Under the pieces are notes generated by a model. It was not told the origin of the DNA. It was given only the letters and a program-made list of their open reading frames with translations, and searched no databases. The translations under genes and the position numbers were made by a program. From Bacillus sp. 1780r2a1 (lineage in GTDB: Bacteria; Bacillota; Bacilli; Bacillales; Bacillaceae_H), in assembly GCA_024134725.1 (NCBI GenBank), contig CP099863.1, forward strand, positions 925,501-989,500: a stretch of DNA of 64,000 nucleotides, in the 5' to 3' direction. The number at the start of each line of letters is the position of its first letter. Position 1 is the stretch's first letter. Below, piece after piece: positions 8,175-17,760 of the stretch.

Positions 8175-9224
8175 ATGGAAATCATCAAGATCCAGTGGGT
8201 GTTTTATTTGTTTTTGATTTTGTTTGTGTTGTTGATAATTTTCTTCGTGTATTTACTTATGAAAAAAGCCCGTGTAAATCGTAAAAGAGAGCAAGTAGAG
8301 AATTATAAAGAAAGTATTCAAGAGTCATTTATGCAGTATATGTACTTACAGGATGAGAGTTTAAGGATAAGTCCAAAAAATAGTGTGCAGATTATAGCTG
8401 TCGAAGAACTACTACTAGGACTTGTAAAAGTAGTGAATGGCGAAGAGTTGCTGGAATTTATTCAACGCTATGCAAAAAAAGAATTTGGGAATGTATATCG
8501 CAATCAGCTAAAACATCGACGGTGGAGCGTGCGAATGAATGCTTTATATGCAATTGAAGAGCTACACATGGTATCACTCCTGGATGATGTTCTAAAGGTA
8601 CTGGATAAAAAGAGAGTTACGATAGCGGAGGAAAGTCAAATATTAAGAATGCTAGTGCTTTTTCAACATCCAAAGTATGAACAATATTTACTGAGCAATC
8701 GCTATAAACGCTCAGAATTTACGTACCGATCTTTGTTAGGAATGATGAGTGCTGAACAATTTGAACGGTTCGTTGTTCGATTTAAAGAACACAAGGAAGC
8801 TGTACAGCTTGCAATAATAGATGTGATTGGGATTAATAGGAAAATTGAGCAACTTTCGCTTTTAGAAAGCCAGCTTTATTCTACATCAGATGAAGCTCGT
8901 ATTAGAGCTTTAAAAGCACTGCATCAACTTTCCTACGTTTCAGAGACATCGCGTTTGGTGAAGCATGTAAAATCAGATTTATGGGAAGAGAGAATGATGG
9001 CAGCAAAGTTATTAAGTAAAGTACAGGAAGAAGATGCACTGCTGTTGCTAGAGAAGCTATTAAATGATCGTAGTTTTCTTGTTCGATCTAATGCAGCTCA
9101 AGCTATTACTCAGGCTCCAAATGGATATGAGCGGCTACGTGTGATTTCAGCGAGAACACAAGATCTCTTTGCACGTGACATGGCGAATGAATGGCTAGAA
9201 AAAGGTGGTGAACGAAGTGTTTAA
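8175..9224 (+). CDS. Membrane-anchored HEAT-repeat protein
   Basis: The protein has 349 residues. One N-terminal membrane helix (residues 8-28, rich in Leu/Ile/Phe) is followed by a basic stretch and a long helical region with HEAT-like repeats, for example HRRWSVRMNALYAIEEL, LWEERMMAAKLLSKV and FLVRSNAAQAITQA. HEAT solenoids are protein-binding scaffolds. It starts one base after the cyclase gene and overlaps the glycosyltransferase, so it is translationally coupled. It may be an accessory subunit linking the regulator to the membrane synthase, but no function is established from the sequence. Confidence 0.75.
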   Translation: MEIIKIQWVFYLFLILFVLLIIFFVYLLMKKARVNRKREQVENYKESIQESFMQYMYLQDESLRISPKNSVQIIAVEELLLGLVKVVNGEELLEFIQRYAKKEFGNVYRNQLKHRRWSVRMNALYAIEELHMVSLLDDVLKVLDKKRVTIAEESQILRMLVLFQHPKYEQYLLSNRYKRSEFTYRSLLGMMSAEQFERFVVRFKEHKEAVQLAIIDVIGINRKIEQLSLLESQLYSTSDEARIRALKALHQLSYVSETSRLVKHVKSDLWEERMMAAKLLSKVQEEDALLLLEKLLNDRSFLVRSNAAQAITQAPNGYERLRVISARTQDLFARDMANEWLEKGGERSV

Positions 9225-10626
9225 TACCATATGGCATTATGTTTTATATTTCCTTGGTACAGCTGTATTGATCTATATGGCAGTTGTACTCCTTTTTTAT
9301 TTTGTTATGTTTTTAATTTCAGCTGTGCAATTAAGAAGACAGTACCAGCTTAATGATAAACAGCCTTATGAAGACTTACTGAAGGTTAGCTACACAACAC
9401 CACTATCTATTTTAGTTCCTGCGTATAACGAGGAAAAAGGAATCATCGGCAGCGTTCGTTCTCTTCTTAGTATCGAGTATCCAGAATACGAGATAATTGT
9501 CGTTAATGACGGTTCATCAGACGGTACGATGAAGCAATTAATTGAAGAGTTTCAGCTGAAAAAAGTCAATCGAGTTATACGACAGCAGTTACAAACAAAG
9601 CAAATAAAAGCACTTTATCAATCAGAGATCTACGAATATTTATATGTAATTGACAAAGAAAATGGAGGGAAATCGGACGCTTTAAATGCGGGGATTAACA
9701 TCTCACATTATCCTTATTTTTGTTCAATCGATGGAGATTCGGTACTAGAACGCGATGCATTTTTAAAAGTAATGAAACCAATTATTGATTCAAATGGCGA
9801 CGTAATTGTTTCTGGAGGGAGCGTTCGGATTGCCAACGGTTGTCGAATTGAAAACGGAGCCGTTGTATCTGTAGGTTTAGCACGAGAGCCACTTGTTGTA
9901 ATGCAGGTCATCGAATATTTACGGGCATTTTTAATGGGGAGAATTGGATTGAGTCGGCATAACTTATTGCTAATTGTTTCAGGAGCATTCGGCGTATTTT
10001 CAAAACGCTGGGTCATTGAAGCTGGTGGATATTCAAAAACAGTTGGTGAAGATATGGAGCTTATCGTTCGCCTTCATCGTCTCTTAAAAGATAAGAAAGA
10101 AAAAAAGCAGATTGTGTATATTGCCGATCCTGTTTGTTGGACGGAAGCACCAGATGAAATAAAATATTTAAGTCGTCAGCGTAACCGTTGGCACCGGGGC
10201 TTATTTGATAGCCTTTGGAAACATAAGAAAATGATGTTTAACCCAAAGTACGGAAGTATTGGAATGGTATCGATGCCTTATTTCTTTTTTATTGAGCTAA
10301 TTGGCCCAGTTGTAGAATTAGCAGGTTACTTATTTATTTTAGTTTCTCTTATTGTAGGCGGAGTATATCTAGAATTTGCTTATTTACTGTTTATGATTAT
10401 GGTTATTTATGGTTCGCTCTATTCAATGGCAGCAGTATTGCTAGAAGAGTGGAGTCTCAAAAAATTTCCAAAAGTACGAGATATTGCTATTTTATTTTTC
10501 TTCTCGCTTACAGAATCATTTTGGTATCGACCGTTAACAGTAATTTGGCGCTGTCACGGGCTCATTGATGTTTTACGTAAGAAAACAGGCTGGGGTGACA
10601 TGCAAAGAAAGGGTGTGTCGCAATGA
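9217..10626 (+). CDS. Processive family-2 glycosyltransferase (exopolysaccharide synthase)
   Basis: This membrane glycosyltransferase has 469 residues. An N-terminal membrane segment precedes the GT2 domain, which shows every processive-synthase motif: ILVPAYNEE, VNDGSSDG, SIDGDS (DxD), VGEDMEL and QRNRW (QxxRW). Four or so membrane segments follow, from about residue 345. The set matches cellulose, hyaluronan and poly-GlcNAc synthases, and no PilZ domain is present. GTG 9217 is preferred because AAAGGTGG lies seven bases upstream, and it overlaps the HEAT gene by eight bases. Its polymer is unknown. The gene should polymerise and perhaps export a polysaccharide under control of the flanking signalling genes. 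Confidence 0.85.
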   Translation: MFNTIWHYVLYFLGTAVLIYMAVVLLFYFVMFLISAVQLRRQYQLNDKQPYEDLLKVSYTTPLSILVPAYNEEKGIIGSVRSLLSIEYPEYEIIVVNDGSSDGTMKQLIEEFQLKKVNRVIRQQLQTKQIKALYQSEIYEYLYVIDKENGGKSDALNAGINISHYPYFCSIDGDSVLERDAFLKVMKPIIDSNGDVIVSGGSVRIANGCRIENGAVVSVGLAREPLVVMQVIEYLRAFLMGRIGLSRHNLLLIVSGAFGVFSKRWVIEAGGYSKTVGEDMELIVRLHRLLKDKKEKKQIVYIADPVCWTEAPDEIKYLSRQRNRWHRGLFDSLWKHKKMMFNPKYGSIGMVSMPYFFFIELIGPVVELAGYLFILVSLIVGGVYLEFAYLLFMIMVIYGSLYSMAAVLLEEWSLKKFPKVRDIAILFFFSLTESFWYRPLTVIWRCHGLIDVLRKKTGWGDMQRKGVSQ

Positions 10627-13600
10627 GAAAATGGCTTTGGACAGCAGGGATTACGGTTATTGTATTGCTAGCGGTATCTCCATTTATTGTATGGGCTTTA
10701 AAAGGAAAAACGGACTTTAATGTATTAATTATTGATAAAACAGTACCAAACTCAGAGTATCGGGAGCATCAAGGACTTGTGTGGATGTTAAATCAGTCTA
10801 AGTTAGTTAAAGGCGGGAAAGCCTATGACCCCAAGAAAGACTACGTAGGATTTGTTCCAGAGGATAACGGTAAGTATACAATTCGCTCGTTACCAAAGAA
10901 CAATGACTATGACATGATTTATTTAGCAGATGGATACGGAGTATATGAAGAGGATTTGAAGGACGGTGTGCAAGAAGGCAATCGCTCCAAGCTGTTGTAT
11001 GGGGGAGTAACATCAGAAGATATTGCCTTTATCCGTACGTCTTTATATGATCACCATTCAACTCTTGTTGGAGAATTTAATACGTTCGCAAGTCCAACTC
11101 CCAAAGAGGTACGAGCAGAGCTTTACGATCTCTATAATGTCACTTGGACAGGATGGATTGGTCGTTATTTTGAAGATTTTAGCAGTAGTGAAGTTCCAAA
11201 TTGGGCTAAAGTAGCGTATCGAGAGCAGTTTGGAGAAGGATGGGATATCAAAGGTAAAGGGTTATTATTTGTAAATGAACAAAATGAACTAATTGTAATT
11301 ACTGAAAAAGAATTAAAAGATAATCCAGTTTGGTTTCAGTACACCAAGAGCGGTCAGAAGGAACTTGGGCTGAATGATGAAGCAGCATATCAGTATTGGT
11401 TTGATGTTATCCAAGCACAAGATGAAAGAGAGATTCAAGCAACCTATACGTTGAACTTAAAAGACTCAGCTAAGCAAAAGCTTTTAGAGCACAATATTCC
11501 AACAACGATTCCAGCAGTAACGTATCATAAGACTAGCAAATATGATACGTATTACTTTGCAGGGGATTTTGCAGATGAAGGAGAAATACCTGCTTTTCAT
11601 CAAGCATCTTTTTATCCAACTTGGAAAAAATGGATCACATCTTTGCAAAGGGATGATTCGACTGCTTTCTATTGGAATGTATATATTCCGCTAATGAAAG
11701 AGGTTGTCACTCAAAGTAAAGAGGCGAAAGACCAAAAGCTTCCGATTGAAGTCTATAGTGGCAAGGACTATCAATCTACTGGAAAAGCAGGAGACGATTA
11801 TCTGCAGGTTTATAAAGACGGAAAGTGGCAAGACATTCTAGTAAAAGGTGTTAATATGGGGATTGCGAAACCTGGACATTTTCCTGGAGAGACGGCTATT
11901 ACAAAGGCAGAGTACATGAGATGGTTTAAGCAAATAGGTAAAATGAATGCCAACGCTATTCGGGTATATACGATTCATCCTCCAGGTTTTTATGAAGCTC
12001 TAGCTGAATACAATCAGCAAGCAAAAGAGCCTCTTTACATTTTCCATGGTGTGTGGATTAATGAAGAAGTATTTTATGAGTCGCAAGACGCTTTTTCAAA
12101 AGAAAATACATCTGAGTTTGTAGATGAAATTAAGCGCGTAGTTGATTTAGTTCACGGTAACGCAACACTACCAAAGCGTGCAGGGCATGCAAGCGGGACG
12201 TATAAAGCAGATGTTTCGCCATATGTACTTGGATGGATGATTGGAGTGGAGTGGGACCCAGACGTTGCATTATCAACTAATGAGAAGCATCAAGGAATGA
12301 AGGATTTTAAAGGTAAGTATATTTATACACAAGGAGCACAGCCGTTTGAGGTATGGCTCGCTGAAATGATGGAACAAACCATTGATTATGAACAGGGAAA
12401 TTACAAATGGCAAAGGCCTATGAGCTTTACAAACTGGGTGACGACGGATTTATTGACGCATCCATCTGAACCTTCAGTAGACGAAGATAAAGTAACAGTT
12501 AATCCAAATCTAATTCATGCAACGGATGAGTTTGAACCAGGGCTGTTTGCTTCGTATCATATTTATCCTTACTACCCGGATTTTTTAAACTATGAATCTC
12601 GCTATGTGAGTTATGTAGATCACCGTGGCCAAAAAAATAATTACGCTGGTTACTTGCAGCATATGAAAGAAGTTCACGACATGCCGCTCCTTGTTGCTGA
12701 GTTTGGTATTCCAGCTTCCCGAGGTTTAACACACCGCAATCGATACGGATGGAATCAAGGATTTCATTCAGAACAAGAACAAGGAGAAATGCTAACGCAC
12801 TTGTTTGAAGACATCGTCGAAGAAAAAATGGCTGGAGGACTTGTTTTCACATGGCAAGATGAGTGGTTTAAGCGAACGTGGAATACAATGGACTATGACA
12901 ATCCTGACCGCAGACCGTTTTGGAATAATATGCAAACTAATGAACAGCATTTTGGTTTACTAAGCTTTGAACCGGGACGAGAGCAAAAAGTAATTATTGA
13001 CGGAAAAGAGGATGATTGGAAGAAAGCAACAACAGAAAGCAGTTCCTCTTCTTCATTAAAGAACTTCCAAGTAACGAGTGATGAAGGATATTTATACGTA
13101 AAAGGGAAGTCAGACAATCTTAAAGATGAAAGTTTATATGTGCTTTTCAACACAATTAAAGATCAAGGTCAGTCGAACATAAAGCAGCTACCAGGCTTAA
13201 AAACACAAGGCATTGATTTTGTCGCTGAACTTAATGGAAAAGAAAACAGTCATCTTTGGATTGATAGCTACTATGATACGTTTTATTTTTCTTATGCACA
13301 TAAGCTGCAGATGATTCCAACTGTACCGTATGCGAATCAAAAAGATAACGGGGTGTTCCATCCAATTCGATTAACGCTTAATAAAGAGCTTAAAATTAAA
13401 AATGAAAGCGGACAGAAAGAAACTATTCCGTTTGAATCATACGAAGCTGGAAAGCTTAAGTTTGGTACCACAGATCCCAAAGACAAGGATTTCGATAGCT
13501 TAGCAGACTATTATTTGAATCAAAAAACAGGTGTCTTTGAGATTCGTATTCCATGGGCGTTATTAAACATGAAAGATCCGAGTTCTAAAGAAGCAATGGG

Positions 13601-13844
13601 AGACGTATGGAAAAAAGGTGAGCTATCAGAAAGTGTAACTTTGGATGGAATTGATCTGGCTGTTGTAGCAGTCAATCACAAAACAAAAGCAATAACGGAT
13701 ACAATTCCAGTTATGAAAGAGAACCGTTTGCCATCTGAAAGCTTTTATCACTATACATGGGAAACGTGGCAGGAGCCAACTTATCACGAGAGGTTAAAAT
13801 CGTCTTATTATATTTTACAAGATACTTTTAAAAACCAGCATTGA
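10623..13844 (+). CDS. Large membrane-anchored glycoside hydrolase-like protein
   Basis: The protein has 1073 residues with an N-terminal signal anchor (residues 5-26), so most of it lies outside the cell. Residues about 400-760 look like a GH5/GH2-type TIM barrel, with VKGVNMGIAKPGHFPGE, NANAIRVYTIHPP, a candidate acid/base Glu543 in GVEWD and a candidate nucleophile Glu693 in VAEFGIP. The region from about 790 looks like a beta-sandwich carbohydrate-binding module (IDGKEDDWKKA). ATG overlaps the glycosyltransferase stop (ATGA). By analogy with synthase-hydrolase pairs, it may trim or release the polymer. The family assignment is tentative and the length unusual. Confidence 0.7.
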   Translation: MRKWLWTAGITVIVLLAVSPFIVWALKGKTDFNVLIIDKTVPNSEYREHQGLVWMLNQSKLVKGGKAYDPKKDYVGFVPEDNGKYTIRSLPKNNDYDMIYLADGYGVYEEDLKDGVQEGNRSKLLYGGVTSEDIAFIRTSLYDHHSTLVGEFNTFASPTPKEVRAELYDLYNVTWTGWIGRYFEDFSSSEVPNWAKVAYREQFGEGWDIKGKGLLFVNEQNELIVITEKELKDNPVWFQYTKSGQKELGLNDEAAYQYWFDVIQAQDEREIQATYTLNLKDSAKQKLLEHNIPTTIPAVTYHKTSKYDTYYFAGDFADEGEIPAFHQASFYPTWKKWITSLQRDDSTAFYWNVYIPLMKEVVTQSKEAKDQKLPIEVYSGKDYQSTGKAGDDYLQVYKDGKWQDILVKGVNMGIAKPGHFPGETAITKAEYMRWFKQIGKMNANAIRVYTIHPPGFYEALAEYNQQAKEPLYIFHGVWINEEVFYESQDAFSKENTSEFVDEIKRVVDLVHGNATLPKRAGHASGTYKADVSPYVLGWMIGVEWDPDVALSTNEKHQGMKDFKGKYIYTQGAQPFEVWLAEMMEQTIDYEQGNYKWQRPMSFTNWVTTDLLTHPSEPSVDEDKVTVNPNLIHATDEFEPGLFASYHIYPYYPDFLNYESRYVSYVDHRGQKNNYAGYLQHMKEVHDMPLLVAEFGIPASRGLTHRNRYGWNQGFHSEQEQGEMLTHLFEDIVEEKMAGGLVFTWQDEWFKRTWNTMDYDNPDRRPFWNNMQTNEQHFGLLSFEPGREQKVIIDGKEDDWKKATTESSSSSSLKNFQVTSDEGYLYVKGKSDNLKDESLYVLFNTIKDQGQSNIKQLPGLKTQGIDFVAELNGKENSHLWIDSYYDTFYFSYAHKLQMIPTVPYANQKDNGVFHPIRLTLNKELKIKNESGQKETIPFESYEAGKLKFGTTDPKDKDFDSLADYYLNQKTGVFEIRIPWALLNMKDPSSKEAMGDVWKKGELSESVTLDGIDLAVVAVNHKTKAITDTIPVMKENRLPSESFYHYTWETWQEPTYHERLKSSYYILQDTFKNQH

Positions 13845-13855
13845 GGAGGAGAATA

Positions 13856-14224
13856 ATGGCGAAAATTTTACTTGCTGAAGATGAAGCGGTGCTTCGTATG
13901 TTAATTGTAGATACGTTGGAAGATGAAGGGCATGAAATAGTAGAAGCACAGGATGGTCAAGAAGCTGTTGAATATGCACAAAAAGAAGACTTTGATTTAC
14001 TTATTGTGGATTATATGATGCCTGTGTTTACCGGTTTAGAAGTAATTCAGAAGCTAAAAGCAATCAATAGCGAGAAGTATAAACACATTCTCGTATTGTC
14101 AGCTAAAAATCAACTTGCTGATCAGTCTAGGGTCATTGAAGCAGGGGCCACGCACTTTATGTCAAAGCCATTTAGCCCTTTGGCACTAGCGGAAAAGGTT
14201 GAGGATATTTTAAATGAAAACTAA
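13856..14224 (+). CDS. Stand-alone receiver-domain response regulator
   Basis: The 122-residue protein consists of a single CheY-like receiver domain. It has acidic pocket AEDE, phospho-acceptor Asp in LLIVDYMMP and the switch lysine in MSKPFS, with no output domain. ATG 13856 follows GAGGAGGAG at good spacing. It lies between the hydrolase-like gene and the hybrid kinase, overlapping the kinase by 11 bases. Lone receivers usually carry phosphate between a kinase and an Hpt protein or act by protein contact, fitting a phosphorelay inside this operon. Confidence 0.88.
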   Translation: MAKILLAEDEAVLRMLIVDTLEDEGHEIVEAQDGQEAVEYAQKEDFDLLIVDYMMPVFTGLEVIQKLKAINSEKYKHILVLSAKNQLADQSRVIEAGATHFMSKPFSPLALAEKVEDILNEN

Positions 14225-17090
14225 ATTAAAAGTGGGAAGAAAGAGTATTTCTTCCCAGTTTATTTTACTGATACTAGTGTTTTTTGTTATGTTTGCAATC
14301 GGTTCTGTTGTGCTTATTAACGCTCAACAAAATATTGCCGAAACGTTTGACGAGCAGCGTCAAGAGTTAACGAAAAAAGAAAAGCTAATTATTGCGATTA
14401 AAAAGGATTTAAATGAAGCTTTCCTTCAAGCTCGAGGCTACATTGCATTTGATAATGAGAGCATGTATGAGCAAGCATTGAGTAGAAAAGAAGCTCTACA
14501 GCAAAATATTGATGAGCTATTCCTTTTAGCTGACGAAAAGGATCAAGCTATGATTCGCAACCTTGATAATTTTGTAAATGTTTATTTCACCGAGACGATG
14601 CCAACATTTAAAGATGTGTATGTTAAGAAGGGAATAGAGGAAATACGTAAGAGTCAAAAGCGCAAAGATGCCACAGCAGGAGTTGAAAAAGTTCAACAAG
14701 ACTTAAACGCATACCAACAGCAACTCTCAGATGAAATAGATGTAGCTTATGCAGATGCTTCTACGAATATGAATCAAAGCCAATGGTTCTTTATTGGTCT
14801 GTTAGGGTTCAGCTTACTAGTGCTCGTTGTATTAACAAGGGTCCTATTAAAACGAGTTGGAAAGCCCCTGAACGAGCTTGCTTATGTGGCTAGTGAAATT
14901 GCTGATGGTAAAGATTTATCTTATGAGCTAGATGAAAAGCGTGAGGATGAAATTGGCGTACTATCCAACGCTTTTTATAAAATGGTACGGAGCTTACAGG
15001 CGAATGAACAGGAATTGCTCGCTCAAAACGAAGAGCTAACTGCACAACAAGATGAGCTGCATAGTCAGCAGGATGAATTGCAAAGTGCATTAGATAAAAT
15101 GAAAGAACGAGAGCATGAATTAGAATCGCGAAATGATTTTATAGATGAATTGAAAAATTCTCTGAAAAAACAAGAGGTCTTAGATAGCATTGTAAAAAAC
15201 ATGCGAAAAGTAATGAGAGTAGATTATGGATTCATTGCTCTTTTAAATGAAAAAGGGCATGCTTCAATTGGACTGTCAAATAGTGCCGTAGACCAAGCTC
15301 TTACAAACTTAGATAGTCATTTAGCTCTGCTTAAAGAAGAACATCAGCCTATTGTTATCAAGCGGCTATGCCAACAGTCAGAGAAGCTTTATCATGAGAA
15401 AGAAATGTATGTATATGACGTTGTTGTACCAGTCATTTCATCCAAAGGTGAACTGATTGCTTGTATGTGCTACAGCCGATACACTAACGATTTTTCAAGT
15501 AACGATCTAGATACTTTCTCCGCTTTAAGTAAACAAGTAGCGCTTACATTAGAGAAAATTAATATTTACGAAGAGTCTGAGCATGATCGTTTATTGTCTC
15601 AGGATGTACTCAATTCTATTAAAGAAGGCATTCAGCTTGTGGATGTATCAGGTAAGGTTTTACAAGTGAATACAAATATTTGTGAAATCTTCGGGTGTCA
15701 GCATTCAAAAACTGTTCTTAACTCACCGTTGGATGAATGGACGAAGCAAATTAGTGAACGAGTAGATAATAGTGAAGAGCTGCTAGCATTCATTACTGAC
15801 ACCATTAATATGTCTAAAAATCGCCAGTCAACTGTCATATATCAAGTAAATATTGCAGGAGTAAATCGTGTAATTCAAGTATACAGCGAATACGTTTATC
15901 GTAACCGTCAGCATTTTGGCGTTTTATTTGTTCACCGAGACATTACAAAAGAGTTTGAAGTAGATCAAATGAAATCTGAATTTGTTAGTACAGTAAGCCA
16001 TGAACTTCGAACACCGCTAGCGAGTGTATTAGGCTTCACAGAACTTATGTTAAACAAAACGCTTCGACCAGAAAGGCAAACGAAATATTTAAATACCATT
16101 TACCAAGAAGCTCAGCGTTTAACAGCTTTAATTAACGATTTTCTTGATGTGCAAAAAATGGAATCTGGAACGCAAACGTATCACAAAAATTATGTGAATT
16201 TAGTTCCGATTTTAAAGCAAGTCATAAACGTTCAGCAGGTGAATGCAGGAAAGCATACCTTTGATATCATTACAAGTAGTGAAAATCTTATTGTTTTTGG
16301 TGATGAGGATAAGCTCATACAGCTATTTAACAACTTAATTCACAATGCTGTTAAGTATTCGCCAGATGGTGGGAATGTACAAATAAAAGCACTTGCAGAG
16401 CATGATAAAGTGCATATCTCAATTAAAGATGAAGGAATTGGAATTCCAGAAGAAGCAATAAATAAGCTATTTACAAAGTTTTATCGCGTAGATAATTCAG
16501 ATATGAGAAAAATTGGTGGAACAGGATTAGGGCTTTCTATTGTAAAAGAAATCGTTAAATCACACCAGGGTGAGATTAAAGTTAATTCAGAATGGAAAAA
16601 AGGAAGCACATTCACGGTTAGCTTGCCTTTAATGACAACTCATTCTGTTGAACAAATTGAGCAAGAAAAAGAAGACGGAAAGCGCAGCATCATCATTATT
16701 GAAGATGATAAAAGTTTAGCAAGCCTGTTGCAAGTAGAGCTAAAAGAAAGCGGTTTTTACGTTCGACATTTTGATCGAGGCGAAGCTGCAATAGAAGCGA
16801 TACAAGCTAATCCGCCAGAAGCTATTGTGTTAGACATTATGCTGCATGAGCATGAGATGAACGGGTGGGATATTTTAAAGACGCTGAAAGGTGATCCAAC
16901 TACTGAACATATTCCAATTTTTATTTCTTCAGCTCTCGATGAAAAGAATAAAGGCATGGAATTTGGAGCGTATGCTTATTTAGTGAAACCGTACCAACCT
17001 AGCAAATTAACAAATACAATTTTGCAAATGATTGTAGAAAAAAATGAAGGAAACGGGGAGATCTTAGTTCCACGATCAGACACAGAATAG
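14214..17090 (+). CDS. Hybrid sensor histidine kinase with GAF, PAS and C-terminal receiver
   Basis: The protein has 958 residues. Two membrane helices (about 18-38 and 190-212) flank an extracellular helical sensor of 150 residues. A HAMP domain follows, then a Gln/Glu-rich coiled coil, a GAF-like domain (about 315-450), a PAS-like domain (about 460-580), a dimerisation helix with SHELRTPL, an ATPase domain with NNLIHNAVKYS and GGTGLGLSIVK, and a C-terminal receiver with IIEDD, IVLDIML and LVKPY. The signal is unknown. The receiver after the kinase core implies a His-Asp-His-Asp relay, for which the first gene of the block supplies an Hpt domain. Confidence 0.9.
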   Translation: MKTKLKVGRKSISSQFILLILVFFVMFAIGSVVLINAQQNIAETFDEQRQELTKKEKLIIAIKKDLNEAFLQARGYIAFDNESMYEQALSRKEALQQNIDELFLLADEKDQAMIRNLDNFVNVYFTETMPTFKDVYVKKGIEEIRKSQKRKDATAGVEKVQQDLNAYQQQLSDEIDVAYADASTNMNQSQWFFIGLLGFSLLVLVVLTRVLLKRVGKPLNELAYVASEIADGKDLSYELDEKREDEIGVLSNAFYKMVRSLQANEQELLAQNEELTAQQDELHSQQDELQSALDKMKEREHELESRNDFIDELKNSLKKQEVLDSIVKNMRKVMRVDYGFIALLNEKGHASIGLSNSAVDQALTNLDSHLALLKEEHQPIVIKRLCQQSEKLYHEKEMYVYDVVVPVISSKGELIACMCYSRYTNDFSSNDLDTFSALSKQVALTLEKINIYEESEHDRLLSQDVLNSIKEGIQLVDVSGKVLQVNTNICEIFGCQHSKTVLNSPLDEWTKQISERVDNSEELLAFITDTINMSKNRQSTVIYQVNIAGVNRVIQVYSEYVYRNRQHFGVLFVHRDITKEFEVDQMKSEFVSTVSHELRTPLASVLGFTELMLNKTLRPERQTKYLNTIYQEAQRLTALINDFLDVQKMESGTQTYHKNYVNLVPILKQVINVQQVNAGKHTFDIITSSENLIVFGDEDKLIQLFNNLIHNAVKYSPDGGNVQIKALAEHDKVHISIKDEGIGIPEEAINKLFTKFYRVDNSDMRKIGGTGLGLSIVKEIVKSHQGEIKVNSEWKKGSTFTVSLPLMTTHSVEQIEQEKEDGKRSIIIIEDDKSLASLLQVELKESGFYVRHFDRGEAAIEAIQANPPEAIVLDIMLHEHEMNGWDILKTLKGDPTTEHIPIFISSALDEKNKGMEFGAYAYLVKPYQPSKLTNTILQMIVEKNEGNGEILVPRSDTE

Positions 17091-17149
17091 TGTAAAGTAC
17101 AACGCTAGAGCGAGACATGAAAAAAGAGTGGTGAAAGCCATTCTTTCTT

Positions 17150-17179
17150 TTGAAAATAACTTGAAAACGCTATCATAAT
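17150..17179 (+). promoter_or_regulatory. Promoter overlapped by a perfect cre box
   Basis: TTGAAA (17150-17155) and CATAAT (17174-17179) are separated by 18 bp. TGAAAACGCTATCA (17162-17175) fits the cre consensus TGWAANCGNTNWCA at every position and overlaps the spacer and -10, which predicts CcpA repression. Confidence 0.55.
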
Positions 17180-17185
17180 GTGGTT

Positions 17186-17264
17186 TTATTAAACTATAGG
17201 CATAACAATGATGACCTTTGAACAACTTTTCACCTCCTTATTTGATATAAGGAGGCTTTTTTTA
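17186..17264 (+). ncRNA. Candidate CcpA-controlled small RNA or attenuator leader
   Basis: From the predicted start near 17186 there is no ORF before a strong terminator: CCTCCTTAT, loop TTGAT, ATAAGGAGG, then a run of Ts, at 17233-17262. The product would be about 80 nt. The stem and its flank carry CACCTCCTTAT, which is complementary to Shine-Dalgarno sequences. It could act as a base-pairing RNA or as an attenuator for the DUF1992 gene at 17311. Confidence 0.4.
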
Positions 17265-17310
17265 TAAATTAGTCATAACTGGTCGATAGTATATAAAAAG
17301 GAGGGGGAAT

Positions 17311-17682
17311 ATGGACATTGCCCACATTATCGCGGAAGAAAAAATCAAGCAAGCGATTAACGATGGTGATTTCGATAATTTACCAGGAGCAGGAAAGCCG
17401 CTAGAGCTAGAAGACCTGAGTCATATTCCAGAAGAGCTGCGTCAAGCATATCGAATGATGAAAAATGCGGGCATGGTTTCAGATGAGAAACAGCTAAAAA
17501 AAGAAGTCATTACGCTCGAACAGCTGGCAGCTGTTTGTAACGGTGATGAAAAAGCTGATGTAGAACAAAAATTAACAGAAAAAAAAGTAAGGCTACAGCA
17601 AATCGTGAAGCAAAAAGGCATGGCGTCTTCTCCCTCTTATCGTCAGTATCAACGAAAGATTCATGCGAAATTTTTTGACTAA
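17311..17682 (+). CDS. DUF1992 family protein
   Basis: The 123-residue soluble protein begins with the typical DUF1992 (DnaJ-C28-like) signature: AEEKIKQAINDGDFDNLPGAGKPL with LEDLSHIPEELRQAYRMMKNAG. The rest is a charged helical tail. The SD AAGGAGGGGG precedes ATG. The family has no settled biochemical role in bacteria. A terminator upstream and a cre-overlapped promoter suggest possible attenuation. It is followed by a hydrolase gene without an obvious terminator. Confidence 0.85.
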   Translation: MDIAHIIAEEKIKQAINDGDFDNLPGAGKPLELEDLSHIPEELRQAYRMMKNAGMVSDEKQLKKEVITLEQLAAVCNGDEKADVEQKLTEKKVRLQQIVKQKGMASSPSYRQYQRKIHAKFFD

Positions 17683-17760
17683 CAAACGAGAGACAGCTAA
17701 TATAGGAGTACAATCTTTTAGAGAAATAGTATGGTAAAGGCACGATCGGAGGCTAGCAGC

